A stretch of 64,000 nucleotides of DNA. Origin: Paenibacillus albicereus (GTDB lineage: Bacteria > Bacillota > Bacilli > Paenibacillales > Paenibacillaceae). The notes beneath the pieces were generated by a model that worked only from the letters and a program-made list of their open reading frames with translations, ran no database searches and was not told the DNA's origin. Both the position numbers and the translations under genes were made by a program. The stretch is from the NCBI RefSeq assembly GCF_012676905.1, contig NZ_CP051428.1:3372001-3436000 (forward strand), written 5' to 3'. This document shows positions 40,511 through 48,479 of the stretch, one piece after another. How positions within the stretch are numbered: the stretch's first letter is position 1; every line of letters begins with the position of its first letter.

Positions 40511-40699
40511 TCACATTAACGGGAGCATCGGCCAGGCGCCGGTCTTCATGAGGCGCTCCCGTTCCTCTTGTTCATGGTGGTAAAAAGCCCGGATGAGCAG
40601 TTGCTCTCCGGGCGGCATGTTATAGATTTCGCTTGGTCGAATGCCGCGCCGGGACCAGTAGTAGTACAGCATCTCGGTGTAACCATCCGACCTTATTCG
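40511..40699 (-). CDS. Frameshift extension (T part) of the tail assembly chaperone
   Basis: Entered by a -1 shift at the slippery site 40699-40705 near the end of the upstream gene; gives 62 extra codons (RIRSDGYTEMLYYYWSRRG and on) ending at TGA 40511-40513, for a fusion of about 193 residues. The MLYYYW-type segment matches the usual T domain, which contacts the tape measure protein encoded next. An independent ATG exists, but its spacing has no ribosome site. Confidence 0.75.
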   Translation of the reverse strand, partial: RIRSDGYTEMLYYYWSRRGIRPSEIYNMPPGEQLLIRAFYHHEQEERERLMKTGAWPMLPLM

Positions 40700-41091
40700 T
40701 TTTTTAACTCGACGACAGCGCCTTCTCCGAAGCCGGACAGGTCGGAAATTTCGCTGTACAGGACGGCGATCTCCCCCGGGAGCAAAAAGCCGGTATGGAG
40801 CAGGAGCTCTTTGGGTGTCGCCACGCCGTAATGCTTCAGCAACTCGGAATCCTTGAGCGATGGATCGAGAACGCCTTTAAGAATCGTAAAGGCTCGAATC
40901 GCTCCCTGATCTACATCTCCGTTTGACGTAGCGATTTCGGCGATTTCCTCCTGCTCGTCGTAGGTGAGCGCCTGAAGCTTGAATTCCACCGGCGCTCCTG
41001 CGAGGGCTGTCAGACGCGGCAACTCGACGCGCTTGGTCGGCCGTGTAACCTTCGAACGATCAATTTTCAGCAGTAAATCGAGTGCAGACAT
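40693..41091 (-). CDS. Tail assembly chaperone (XkdN family, G part)
   Basis: 132 residues with the XkdN pattern: VELPRLTALAGAPVEFKLQALTYDEQEEI and PSLKDSELLKHYGVATPKELL. These proteins coat the tape measure and guide tail assembly. The end of the gene carries the A AAA AAC slip sequence. Confidence 0.85.
   Translation of the reverse strand: MSALDLLLKIDRSKVTRPTKRVELPRLTALAGAPVEFKLQALTYDEQEEIAEIATSNGDVDQGAIRAFTILKGVLDPSLKDSELLKHYGVATPKELLLHTGFLLPGEIAVLYSEISDLSGFGEGAVVELKNE
40699..40705 (-). promoter_or_regulatory. Slippery heptamer A AAA AAC for -1 frameshifting
   Basis: In the chaperone frame the last sense codons are TTA AAA AAC GAA followed by TAA, so A AAA AAC is in exactly the right phase for a -1 shift two codons before the stop. 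The shifted frame stays open for 62 codons up to the tape measure gene. Confidence 0.75.
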
Positions 41092-41094
41092 GTA

Positions 41095-41544
41095 TTAGCC
41101 TCCCAGTTTCGGATCGATAGAGTCATTGATGGTCCAGTCCGTAAACGTGAACGGCGCTTCAATCTCACCCTTTACTCCGGATTCCCAGTCTGCCAAGGTC
41201 AGATCGTTGAAGCTCGCATCCTTAACCGTGACACGCTCGGAGCCGAAGGCTGCCGGATCCGCCAGAGCGGTAAGGATCGTAACCCGCGGCAACTGCCCGA
41301 GCTTGATCTTGTCGCTGAGTTTCCGGATGAGCCGAGAGTTTACCTTGTGTAGACGGAGGCTTCCATTGCCCTTGTAGCCCATGAATTTTGAATCCGTGCC
41401 CATCTTCCCCGCCAATTGCACGTCTTCCTTGTTGAACTCCAGCTTTGCTTGAAACCCCTTTACCTCGGCGAGATATTCCCCATCAAGCCAGGCCTCTCCG
41501 AACGTGCCGCTGACGATCCGTTCGCCGCTGAAATTTGCTGGCAT
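41095..41544 (-). CDS. Tail tube protein (XkdM family)
   Basis: 149 residues: ERIVSGTFGEAWLDGEYLAEVKGFQAKLEFNKEDV and GYKGNGSLRLHKVNSRL are standard in XkdM tube proteins of contractile tails. Next to the sheath gene. Confidence 0.9.
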   Translation of the reverse strand: MPANFSGERIVSGTFGEAWLDGEYLAEVKGFQAKLEFNKEDVQLAGKMGTDSKFMGYKGNGSLRLHKVNSRLIRKLSDKIKLGQLPRVTILTALADPAAFGSERVTVKDASFNDLTLADWESGVKGEIEAPFTFTDWTINDSIDPKLGG

Positions 41545-41557
41545 GCCTCATGCCTCC

Positions 41558-42640
41558 TTACAGATAGATTTGCATGTCGAAGTCTTCAATCGCATCCAGC
41601 GCACGAAGCGGGCCGCTGATGAAGACCTTGTCTCGCGTATCCGCCTCTTTGACGGCTTGGTCGGACATAGCCGCGACAGTATCCGCTCCAAGAAAGGTTT
41701 TGAGGAAGGTCCTCTGCGCCGGCACATTCACTCCAGCTCGGCTCATACCGGGATTCAGAACCCCGGCTTGCTCCAACTCCTCGTAGTAGGCGTTGATGGC
41801 ATTGAGAAGCAAAAGCTTGTTCGTGTAGCTATTGGACACCTTGCCGATGTAGTTGTCCTCGATTGTCGCCTTGAGGTCTGTATAGACCTTGTTGAAGATC
41901 CGAACAAGCTTGATCTTCTGCCAGTCGGCGCCGTATGGGTCGGCCAGCGTCGTAAGCGACGTGACGCCGCGGGCGATCTTGACCTTCGCGCCGTCGTTGA
42001 TAAGAATCAGCTTGCCGGCCGCGATAGCTGTGCTCGCGTCTGTCTTGGTTATCTTCGGCACGTCCGTGACCTCTGGCAGCACCTGATAGGTCGGAGCGAC
42101 CGTCAGGGAGAGTCCGGCCAGCAAGCCGGCGATACGGCCGAGGAAGTTCGTCGTCGTGTAACTCGTGGCTCCGACGAGGATGTTGTCGGTTGCGAAGTTG
42201 ACGATGGCCGGATGATCGCCGGCATGGTTCGGCAGTACAAACGTGATCTTCCGTTCCTTTGTCTCGTACATACCTTTGGCCCATGTCGCAGCTGCTGATA
42301 CATCGCCGGCGGCGATTCCAGGAACAGTTCCCACGTTCCAAGGAATGGTTTCAAGGTAGTTGTAGGCTGCGGAGTAATCCGTCGCGGCGGACGGGATGAC
42401 GACAACCTTTACAAGCGCCGGCGTACCGATCATGGCGAGCGCGATGTGGTTTTTATTGACGACGGTCAGCCCCGCGGGGATCTCGTCGCCTGGACGCAGT
42501 TTGTACTCCGTGACGCCAGTTGATACGGAACTGTCCTTCAGCACGATCGCCAGCACGCCGGCGCCGCCTTGCTGGACGGCAGCCGCCGCGGTGGATTTGA
42601 ACACGATGTTTACGTTCGGCATTCCGAGTGGCATTGTCAT
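41558..42640 (-). CDS. Tail sheath protein (XkdK family)
   Basis: 360 residues. MGMPNVNIVFKSTAAAAVQ at the start, central DPYGADWQKIKLVRIFNKVYTD, and C-terminal FDMQIYL are typical of PBSX-type sheath subunits. It shows the tail is contractile (myovirus form). Confidence 0.9.
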   Translation of the reverse strand: MTMPLGMPNVNIVFKSTAAAAVQQGGAGVLAIVLKDSSVSTGVTEYKLRPGDEIPAGLTVVNKNHIALAMIGTPALVKVVVIPSAATDYSAAYNYLETIPWNVGTVPGIAAGDVSAAATWAKGMYETKERKITFVLPNHAGDHPAIVNFATDNILVGATSYTTTNFLGRIAGLLAGLSLTVAPTYQVLPEVTDVPKITKTDASTAIAAGKLILINDGAKVKIARGVTSLTTLADPYGADWQKIKLVRIFNKVYTDLKATIEDNYIGKVSNSYTNKLLLLNAINAYYEELEQAGVLNPGMSRAGVNVPAQRTFLKTFLGADTVAAMSDQAVKEADTRDKVFISGPLRALDAIEDFDMQIYL

Positions 42641-43083
42641 CCTCCATTCTGGTCCAGATGGACCTCTTGCATTTTGTCGTACTCCGGAAGCTCCCGAGCC
42701 GCTTGGCCTTCCAGGATAACAGTGATGTAGACTTCGCCGTCCCTTGGTCCGCCGTCAATGCCCGCTAAGGAGTAACAGGAACCATCCGGGGCAGAAAGTG
42801 CCGGCGAAGCCTGCAGCGCACCCATCAGCCGATCGGAAACGTCGAGCTGATCAAAGGCATCCGGCTCACCACCGCGAGCCAGCCGGGGGAAGTAGACGAT
42901 CTGCCAGGTCATTCGTTGTTGCCGGTAATTCAGATTTAGGAATTCGGACGAATGCGCTGCGAGTTGAACGAAAAAAGACGGCTGTTCAAAGCCGTCCGGC
43001 GCCGTGTTGACGTATGTGATCGCGACCTCTGGAATCGTCTCCTTGAGCAAGCGCCGAATAGCATCCAGGCTGCTACGAAACAT
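42637..43083 (-). CDS. Tail terminator-like protein (DUF6838 type)
   Basis: 148 residues from ATG at 43083 (GGGAGGCGG upstream). DAIRRLLKETIPEVAITYVNTAPDGFEQPSFFV fits small tail-completion proteins located between gp10-like and sheath genes. Family name from memory. Confidence 0.6.
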   Translation of the reverse strand: MFRSSLDAIRRLLKETIPEVAITYVNTAPDGFEQPSFFVQLAAHSSEFLNLNYRQQRMTWQIVYFPRLARGGEPDAFDQLDVSDRLMGALQASPALSAPDGSCYSLAGIDGGPRDGEVYITVILEGQAARELPEYDKMQEVHLDQNGG

Positions 43084-43537
43084 CGAAGCCCGCCTCCCTG
43101 CCAAGGTCTCCAATAAAATCGTCGACCATATCCGGTATGTCCCGATTAGTTCGCTCGAGCGCCCGCTTGGTAAAGTGCGTTCCGGCCACGAAGCCGAGAT
43201 CCTTTTTGTACCTGCGAATCTTGCCGGTCTTCGTCTTCTTGCGCGTCACCTTGATGAGCCTGTGACCGTCCTCGACCATCTTCGCATACCAGACCTTTGT
43301 GCCAACTTCGATCGTCTCGCCAGGATCGACGAAAAGGATCCATTCCTTTTGTCCTTTGTAGAGCTCGCGTTTAAACGACGCCTTTAGCCGGCCCGAGCTG
43401 ACGGGTGCTTCTGAGGCGCAGTTATCAAGGTGCTTTTTCCCGACGTCGTACCGCAGCTGGTCATAACGGGTTTTGTCCTTGGCTGCTTTGCCGAGTGCCT
43501 TCGAGAGTTTGTCCAGACCGTCAATTTTGAAGCTCAT
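43073..43537 (-). CDS. HK97 gp10-like tail completion protein (XkdI position)
   Basis: 154 residues: LDKLSKALGKAAKDKTRYDQ, APVSSGRLKASF and VGTKVWYAKMVEDGHR are characteristic of the gp10 family, which helps join head and tail. Basic C-terminal half. Confidence 0.85.
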   Translation of the reverse strand: MSFKIDGLDKLSKALGKAAKDKTRYDQLRYDVGKKHLDNCASEAPVSSGRLKASFKRELYKGQKEWILFVDPGETIEVGTKVWYAKMVEDGHRLIKVTRKKTKTGKIRRYKKDLGFVAGTHFTKRALERTNRDIPDMVDDFIGDLGREAGFDVS

Positions 43538-43872
43538 GCCGGCGCCTCCCTCTCTATTTGGACTTCGGTATGATGGTTGTTTGGACGGTATGGCTCACCG
43601 GCACGGTACTCACCTGCTCCGTGGACCTTCACAAGATCACCCGCCTGGACTTCGGCCGCAACAGGCATGTAGATCATGTAGACTTCCGCGATCTCTGTCT
43701 GCGGCTCACCACGAACAGCAGAAATACTTTTGCGGGACAGCCGACAAGGATGGGAGCTGACTCGCTGGTAATCGTTAGGACCATTAATGGGCGAATTGTA
43801 CTCGTCCTTTTGCGGCAGCGCACGCCAAACCGTGCAGCGCTGATTAAGCATTCCCGGCCCCATCAGCGCCAC
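43534..43872 (-). CDS. Head closure protein (XkdH-like)
   Basis: 112 residues, beta-rich, GMLNQRCTVWRALPQKDEYNSPI and AEVQAGDLVKVHGAGEYRAGE match head-closure proteins of the DUF3599/gp16 kind. Lies between the adaptor and gp10-like genes. Confidence 0.7.
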   Translation of the reverse strand: MALMGPGMLNQRCTVWRALPQKDEYNSPINGPNDYQRVSSHPCRLSRKSISAVRGEPQTEIAEVYMIYMPVAAEVQAGDLVKVHGAGEYRAGEPYRPNNHHTEVQIEREAPA

Positions 43873-44429
43873 CGCCTGACATGTGATCGCAGTAAACCAC
43901 GTACGGCCCGTGGGAGGTTCGGGGACTCGCCGTCAATCCCCTTATCGTAAGTCACAGAGTAGTCGCCGATCCGCTCCGATACTTTTCCCCACTCTCCCGA
44001 ATACAGGAGCTTGCAGAGCAACAGGCAGGCCAATTCGATTGATTTGGGCAACGTAGGTTCAGGACCGCCAGGCTCGTCGCTCGGCAGCACGAATCCGCCC
44101 GTATACCGTACAGGAATGTTGAATATTCCACGCGGCCAGTGCTCCTTCCGGAACAGCATGCCGTCTTCCAGTTCAACAAAATTAGTGATGAGTTGTTCCG
44201 GTTCACCAACGGTCAAGATTGAGGCCACCGGATAGGCTCGAAGAGGAAGCATCGTTGATCCAAGCCCGCTGCAAAGCTCTGTTCGCTCCTTCAGTTCGAA
44301 CGAGCGCCGGCAGTATAACTCTACCGCCTCTGACGCAGCCTGGAGGTAAAGCGCGACCTGTTCGTCCGCGCTTGAGTCCTCTGGCATGATGAGTAGTTGC
44401 TGTTTGGCCTTAGATAGGGTCGTAAGCAT
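43863..44429 (-). CDS. Head-tail connector (adaptor) protein
   Basis: 188 residues from ATG at 44429. Helical N-terminus (DSSADEQVALYLQAASEAVELYC), beta insertion with LPLRAYPVASILTV and C-terminal helices match gp6/gp15-like adaptors that sit under the portal. Confidence 0.8.
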   Translation of the reverse strand: MLTTLSKAKQQLLIMPEDSSADEQVALYLQAASEAVELYCRRSFELKERTELCSGLGSTMLPLRAYPVASILTVGEPEQLITNFVELEDGMLFRKEHWPRGIFNIPVRYTGGFVLPSDEPGGPEPTLPKSIELACLLLCKLLYSGEWGKVSERIGDYSVTYDKGIDGESPNLPRAVRGLLRSHVRRWR

Positions 44430-44444
44430 ACCCAATCACCTGCC

Positions 44445-44672
44445 TCACTTTTCTTCTTTGGGTGCCTTTTGCTTCTCGGTCTTCGCGTCAGCCTTCTTCT
44501 CTTCATTTCCATTTCCCGCGTTTTCGTTCGGCTCTACAACTTCTTTGCCGATCACATCCGCTTCCCGAAGCAGCTTCTCCCTTTCCTCATCGGCTTCAAT
44601 GACGTCTCCGACCCCCACCACATTGCCGGACAAGGTATCTTCAAATGGGTTTTTCACGATGAACCTTTTCAT
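44445..44672 (-). CDS. Small acidic head protein
   Basis: 75 residues from ATG at 44672 (GGAGAGG upstream). KNPFEDTLSGNVVGVGDVIEADEE then a Lys/Glu-rich tail. Such small proteins commonly follow the capsid gene; function not established. Confidence 0.6.
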   Translation of the reverse strand: MKRFIVKNPFEDTLSGNVVGVGDVIEADEEREKLLREADVIGKEVVEPNENAGNGNEEKKADAKTEKQKAPKEEK

Positions 44673-44697
44673 GTTTACCTCTCCTCTCATAGGGAAA

Positions 44698-44723
44698 TGC
44701 AGGCCGAGGATTCCCGGCCTGCA
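44698..44723 (-). terminator. Hairpin after the capsid gene
   Basis: TGCAGGCCG and CGGCCTGCA pair around a short loop just after the capsid stop, without a strong T-run. It may act as a partial terminator that keeps capsid message in excess over later genes. Confidence 0.5.
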
Positions 44724-44733
44724 CAGCAATAAA

Positions 44734-46161
44734 CTAGACTGCCGGGATGTCCAGGATGACGTAAGGGCTGACCTTCGTGACGCCGTTTTCCAGCGTCAGA
44801 GGCGCAACGACCCACGGTTTGCCATCGACGTTCCAGAACACCTTGATGACCGTCTTGTTCTGTTTAAACATGACGTGCTCAGATGCGGCGATGAACGGGC
44901 CGCTGCCGTCTTTGATCAGGTAATAGGACAGATCGACTAGCATCAGGTCGCCTTTGGCACCGAGAGCCGGCGTCTTGCCCGTGAACACGATTGGGATGCC
45001 GAACAGGGTAGACGGCAGGCCGCGCGTAGCGTCGCCGCGGATGAAAATGCTGTTGCCGGCATCGTCCTTCAGGGAAGCGATCATCACCATAGCCGATTGG
45101 TTGGCCACGAAAACGGAGTTGGACGTCGACTCCGGCAGCAGCGATGCCAGCATCTGCAGGATGTCGATGAACTGGATCTTGTTTGCCGTCGCGCGTTTGA
45201 CTACCAGGCCACCCGCAGCGCCCAGGACGCCGGTTGGCTTGCCCGTGCCATTGCCGGTCAAGAAGGCGATGTCCTCAGCAGCCGTCATGGCTTTCGTGAG
45301 AAGGCCACGGATGAAGGAGTCGGCAGCCTTCCAGTTCCGCAGCAGCTTGTCGGTGACGATCGTCGTGGCCGCCACCTCGTTCGGCTGCAGGGAGACCTCC
45401 GCCAGGGATGCATTCGTGTCCGGCTTGTCGGCCCCTTCCCCGATCCATTGGACCTGCACGCCGCCATATACGCCGTTGGTGCCTTGGTTCAGGGCCGGCA
45501 TCGTGACCTTGGAGTCAGGCGGATCTCCTGCAGGGATGACTGTTGCGCGCGGACGGACCACGGACGGCGAAGCACCGATCTGCAGCACGTCCGGAATGAA
45601 TTGATCCGGCACTGCGTAGCCGCCTTCCGAATCGACGCCCATCGACCACTGGTTCTGGAACTTTGGCATGATCTGGTCGCGGAACGCTTCCGGAACCCCA
45701 TAGCCGCCGCCCTCGCCCTGGCCTACAGGCAGGTTCTGCAGACGGCCCGTCGAATCTCCGAAACGAACTGCATGGATGATTTCGCCGAGGTTTTGGAAGC
45801 CGCCGTTGTCGAGGCGTTTCGCCTGTACCGGAGCGCCGGCCACCGCCGCAGGACGGAAAGGCTGCCCGGACGTCTGGTTCAGCACTGCAGTACGAGCAGC
45901 CATCTTGTTCTCGCGCCCCTCTTGCTTCTGAGCCGCTTCGATTTTCGCGGAGTAGTCGTCGAACGAAGCATCCAGCCGATCGTACTCGGCCTCTTCTTCG
46001 TCCGTGAGGTTCCGGCCCTCGGTTTTAGCTTTGTTCACGATGGCTTGCTGTTGGTCATGGACAGAAGCACGAGCCTGCAGCAGCTCCGCAAGCGATTCGA
46101 CCGCACCTTCGGCGAACGTCTGAAGATTCAGGGGGAAACGGAATTTGGACTGGTTTTTCAT
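44734..46161 (-). CDS. HK97-fold major capsid protein
   Basis: 475 residues. The N-terminal 110 residues are a helical scaffold-like delta domain (ELLQARASVHDQQQAIVNKA) likely cut off by the adjacent protease. From about 165, GGYAVPDQFIPDVLQ, VRPRATVIPAGDPPDSKVTMP, FIRGLLTKAMTAAEDIAFLTGNG and the closing VILDIPAV are HK97 capsid features. It overlaps the protease gene by 4 bp. Confidence 0.95.
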   Translation of the reverse strand: MKNQSKFRFPLNLQTFAEGAVESLAELLQARASVHDQQQAIVNKAKTEGRNLTDEEEAEYDRLDASFDDYSAKIEAAQKQEGRENKMAARTAVLNQTSGQPFRPAAVAGAPVQAKRLDNGGFQNLGEIIHAVRFGDSTGRLQNLPVGQGEGGGYGVPEAFRDQIMPKFQNQWSMGVDSEGGYAVPDQFIPDVLQIGASPSVVRPRATVIPAGDPPDSKVTMPALNQGTNGVYGGVQVQWIGEGADKPDTNASLAEVSLQPNEVAATTIVTDKLLRNWKAADSFIRGLLTKAMTAAEDIAFLTGNGTGKPTGVLGAAGGLVVKRATANKIQFIDILQMLASLLPESTSNSVFVANQSAMVMIASLKDDAGNSIFIRGDATRGLPSTLFGIPIVFTGKTPALGAKGDLMLVDLSYYLIKDGSGPFIAASEHVMFKQNKTVIKVFWNVDGKPWVVAPLTLENGVTKVSPYVILDIPAV

Positions 46162-46982
46162 CGATTGAGCACTCTCCCTTTCAAAGCGAGTTGTTTTTCA
46201 AACAAAGAAAGCGGTGCGCTTGGCGCCCGCTCAGGTGTGGTTGATTCGGTTGTCATGTTGGCTTCAGGGGCGGGCGTCTCTTGCTTCGGAGGCTTGATCC
46301 GATTGTACTGTTCGGCAAAGCGATCCATGGCCTGGCTGACGCTGTTCTGAATGGCCAGCCTGCTGAACATGAACGAATCTTGGACTGCCGGATCCGCATC
46401 AGCAGGCACCGCTTCATCGGTATAGAGGATGCCATTGGCGAATCCCTCGGCTACTGCCTTCTTGGCGCTCATCCAGGTTTCTTCATCCATCAGCCTCGAA
46501 ATCTTGTTTGCGCTCAGACCCGTTTTCATCTGGTACGCATTGACGAGCGTTTGCTTGACCTCATCCAAGACGTCGGCCATATGGCGCATGTCCTTGGCTT
46601 CCCCGCGCGTGCCGCTCCAAGGGTTATGGATCATCAGGATGCTCACCGGGGACATGTAGACTTCATCGCCGGCCATGGCGATCACGGAGCCCGCGGATGC
46701 CGCCTTGCCGTCGATCTTGACCACGACTTTCCCCTTGTGCTCCTTCAAGGCGTTGTACATCCCTGCCGCGGCAAAGACGTCGCCGCCCCAACTGTCGATC
46801 CAAACCGTGATGTCCTTGCCTTTGTATGCGGAGAGCTCCTCTTTGAAGGCGCTCGGATTGGCGACGGGTATGCCGAACCATTCGTAAATCCATGCATCGT
46901 CATCGCTGACGATCTCGCCCTCAATGCGCAGCTCAACATTGTCGCCGTCGGCAGAAGCTTTAAAGTTCCAGAACCGTTTCAC
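46158..46982 (-). CDS. ClpP-type prohead maturation protease
   Basis: 274 residues. ClpP fold with DSWGGDVFAA, catalytic Ser96 in KAASAGSV and His119 in MIHNPW. The C-terminal 60 residues are low-complexity. Stop overlaps the capsid start and its start abuts the portal stop: standard HK97 order. Confidence 0.95.
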   Translation of the reverse strand: MKRFWNFKASADGDNVELRIEGEIVSDDDAWIYEWFGIPVANPSAFKEELSAYKGKDITVWIDSWGGDVFAAAGMYNALKEHKGKVVVKIDGKAASAGSVIAMAGDEVYMSPVSILMIHNPWSGTRGEAKDMRHMADVLDEVKQTLVNAYQMKTGLSANKISRLMDEETWMSAKKAVAEGFANGILYTDEAVPADADPAVQDSFMFSRLAIQNSVSQAMDRFAEQYNRIKPPKQETPAPEANMTTESTTPERAPSAPLSLFEKQLALKGRVLNR

Positions 46983-48235
46983 TATTTACTCTCACCTCCT
47001 CCACCAGAGTTTGGTTTTGTTTGGCCGGCTGCCGCAGTAGGCGAGACCATATTTCCGTTGACGAGGTAAGCCTCGCCCTCCGGACCGTCGATTGGATTCA
47101 TGTCCTCGATCTCCAGCCACTTATTGGCGTTGATGACGCCGTTCTGCCGCATCTGCGCCAGACCTTCTTGCCGGCTCTTGTAGTCTCCTCGCAACAGGCC
47201 GGAGACATTGAACTTGGCATAGTAGCCTGCTCGACGCTCAGCCGCCGTGAACAGTTTCCAGTTGATTGTTTTCTCCCATGCCACCAGGTAAGGCATAAGA
47301 GAGTACTGCACGAACTCAATCGCTTGGTGCTCGATATTGTTGTTTGTGCTCCGTTCCAGATTGGCAATCATGTGCGGCGGAACGCGGAATAGCCCGCAAA
47401 TTTCATCGCGGGTAAATTTCCGATTCTCGATGAATTGCGCATCGTTGAAAGACATCGGAATCCGGGAAAATTTCGATCCTTCCTCGAGCAGTAAAGGTCG
47501 CCACGAATTGGCGAGTCCGGATCCGCGCGCCTCCAGGTCATCCCGAAGTCGGTTGTATGCGACTTCGGAGAGCTCCTCCTGCACCTCGATTACACCGCCA
47601 ACGTTCATGCCCTGCCCATAGAAGCGCGCGGCAAACTCGGCTGCCGCCAGACCGACCCCGATGGATTCGGCTGCCATACGGATGGGGCTGTATCCCATGA
47701 TGCCGTCGAAGCCAAGCCCCGGAACATGGAAGATGGCTGAAGCTGGATAGACTTCCTGCTTCCCTCGGTCCGTGATCCGGTATTTGATCTTGCCGTCGGA
47801 CAAATCTCGAAACGGCTCAACCATGGTCCATGGGATCGGATACAGGTCCGCAGGCCGCCCCCGCCCGTCGAGGGTGATGACAGAATAGCAATTCCCGGCC
47901 AACGCCTGGCTGCCGAGCTGCTGTTCCCGCCAGGTGACCGTAGTCATCTCATCGTTTGGAAGCGAGTAAAGCAGATCATGGACCGGATGATCCGCAGCCT
48001 GATCCGATCCGCCCCCAGGCCGCTTTTTGTACACACCCAGCGGTAGGGTGCCCATCGTTTCTGCGAGCACCCGCACGCAGCTGTACACGGTAATGAAGCG
48101 CATCGCGCTTTCCTCGTTTACCTTGACGCCGGAGTGTACCTGTCCGCCCCGGGCACGCTCCACGACCTGACGATGAAAGTCGTCCATGGTGTAAGCTTCA
48201 GATTTAGCGGAAATCAGTCTTGAAAGAACGCCCAT
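46982..48235 (-). CDS. HK97-family portal protein
   Basis: 417 residues: AMRFITVYSCVRVLAETMGTLPLGVY, GNCYSVITLDGRGRPADLYPIPW, FTRDEICGLFRVPPHMI and NGVINANKWLEIEDMNPIDG are hallmark portal segments. It forms the dodecameric DNA channel. Confidence 0.95.
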   Translation of the reverse strand: MGVLSRLISAKSEAYTMDDFHRQVVERARGGQVHSGVKVNEESAMRFITVYSCVRVLAETMGTLPLGVYKKRPGGGSDQAADHPVHDLLYSLPNDEMTTVTWREQQLGSQALAGNCYSVITLDGRGRPADLYPIPWTMVEPFRDLSDGKIKYRITDRGKQEVYPASAIFHVPGLGFDGIMGYSPIRMAAESIGVGLAAAEFAARFYGQGMNVGGVIEVQEELSEVAYNRLRDDLEARGSGLANSWRPLLLEEGSKFSRIPMSFNDAQFIENRKFTRDEICGLFRVPPHMIANLERSTNNNIEHQAIEFVQYSLMPYLVAWEKTINWKLFTAAERRAGYYAKFNVSGLLRGDYKSRQEGLAQMRQNGVINANKWLEIEDMNPIDGPEGEAYLVNGNMVSPTAAAGQTKPNSGGGGESK

Positions 48236-48278
48236 TTGCTCCTCCTTTCTCCGCTGTCGCCTTTACAGGCTTGCGGGG

Positions 48279-48479
48279 TTATGTGCGGGGGCTCTCATTA
48301 GGAGGAACGCCCTGCGCGGCTCCTGGGGGCTTCCGGCGAGGTGGAAGCCCGAGCCAGAGCAAGAGGATGCCGCAAACCATATAGCTGGCAGGCTGGTAGA
48401 TCAGCCACAACCCGTACCCGAGAAGGAAAAAGCCCGCCACAAGGCAGGCTTCCCGGAGATTTTCGATTGTGATTTTCAT
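48279..48479 (-). CDS. Small membrane protein between terminase and portal
   Basis: 66 residues: two short hydrophobic helices (CLVAGFFLLGYGLWLIY, YMVCGILLLWLGL) and a Pro-rich tail. It overlaps the terminase gene by 4 bp. Similar tiny genes occur at this spot in other Gram-positive phages. Confidence 0.6.
   Translation of the reverse strand: MKITIENLREACLVAGFFLLGYGLWLIYQPASYMVCGILLLWLGLPPRRKPPGAAQGVPPNESPRT

Noticed and set aside
45097-46350. 417-codon rightward frame over the capsid gene
   Set aside because: Antisense of the capsid and protease genes, no start signals.
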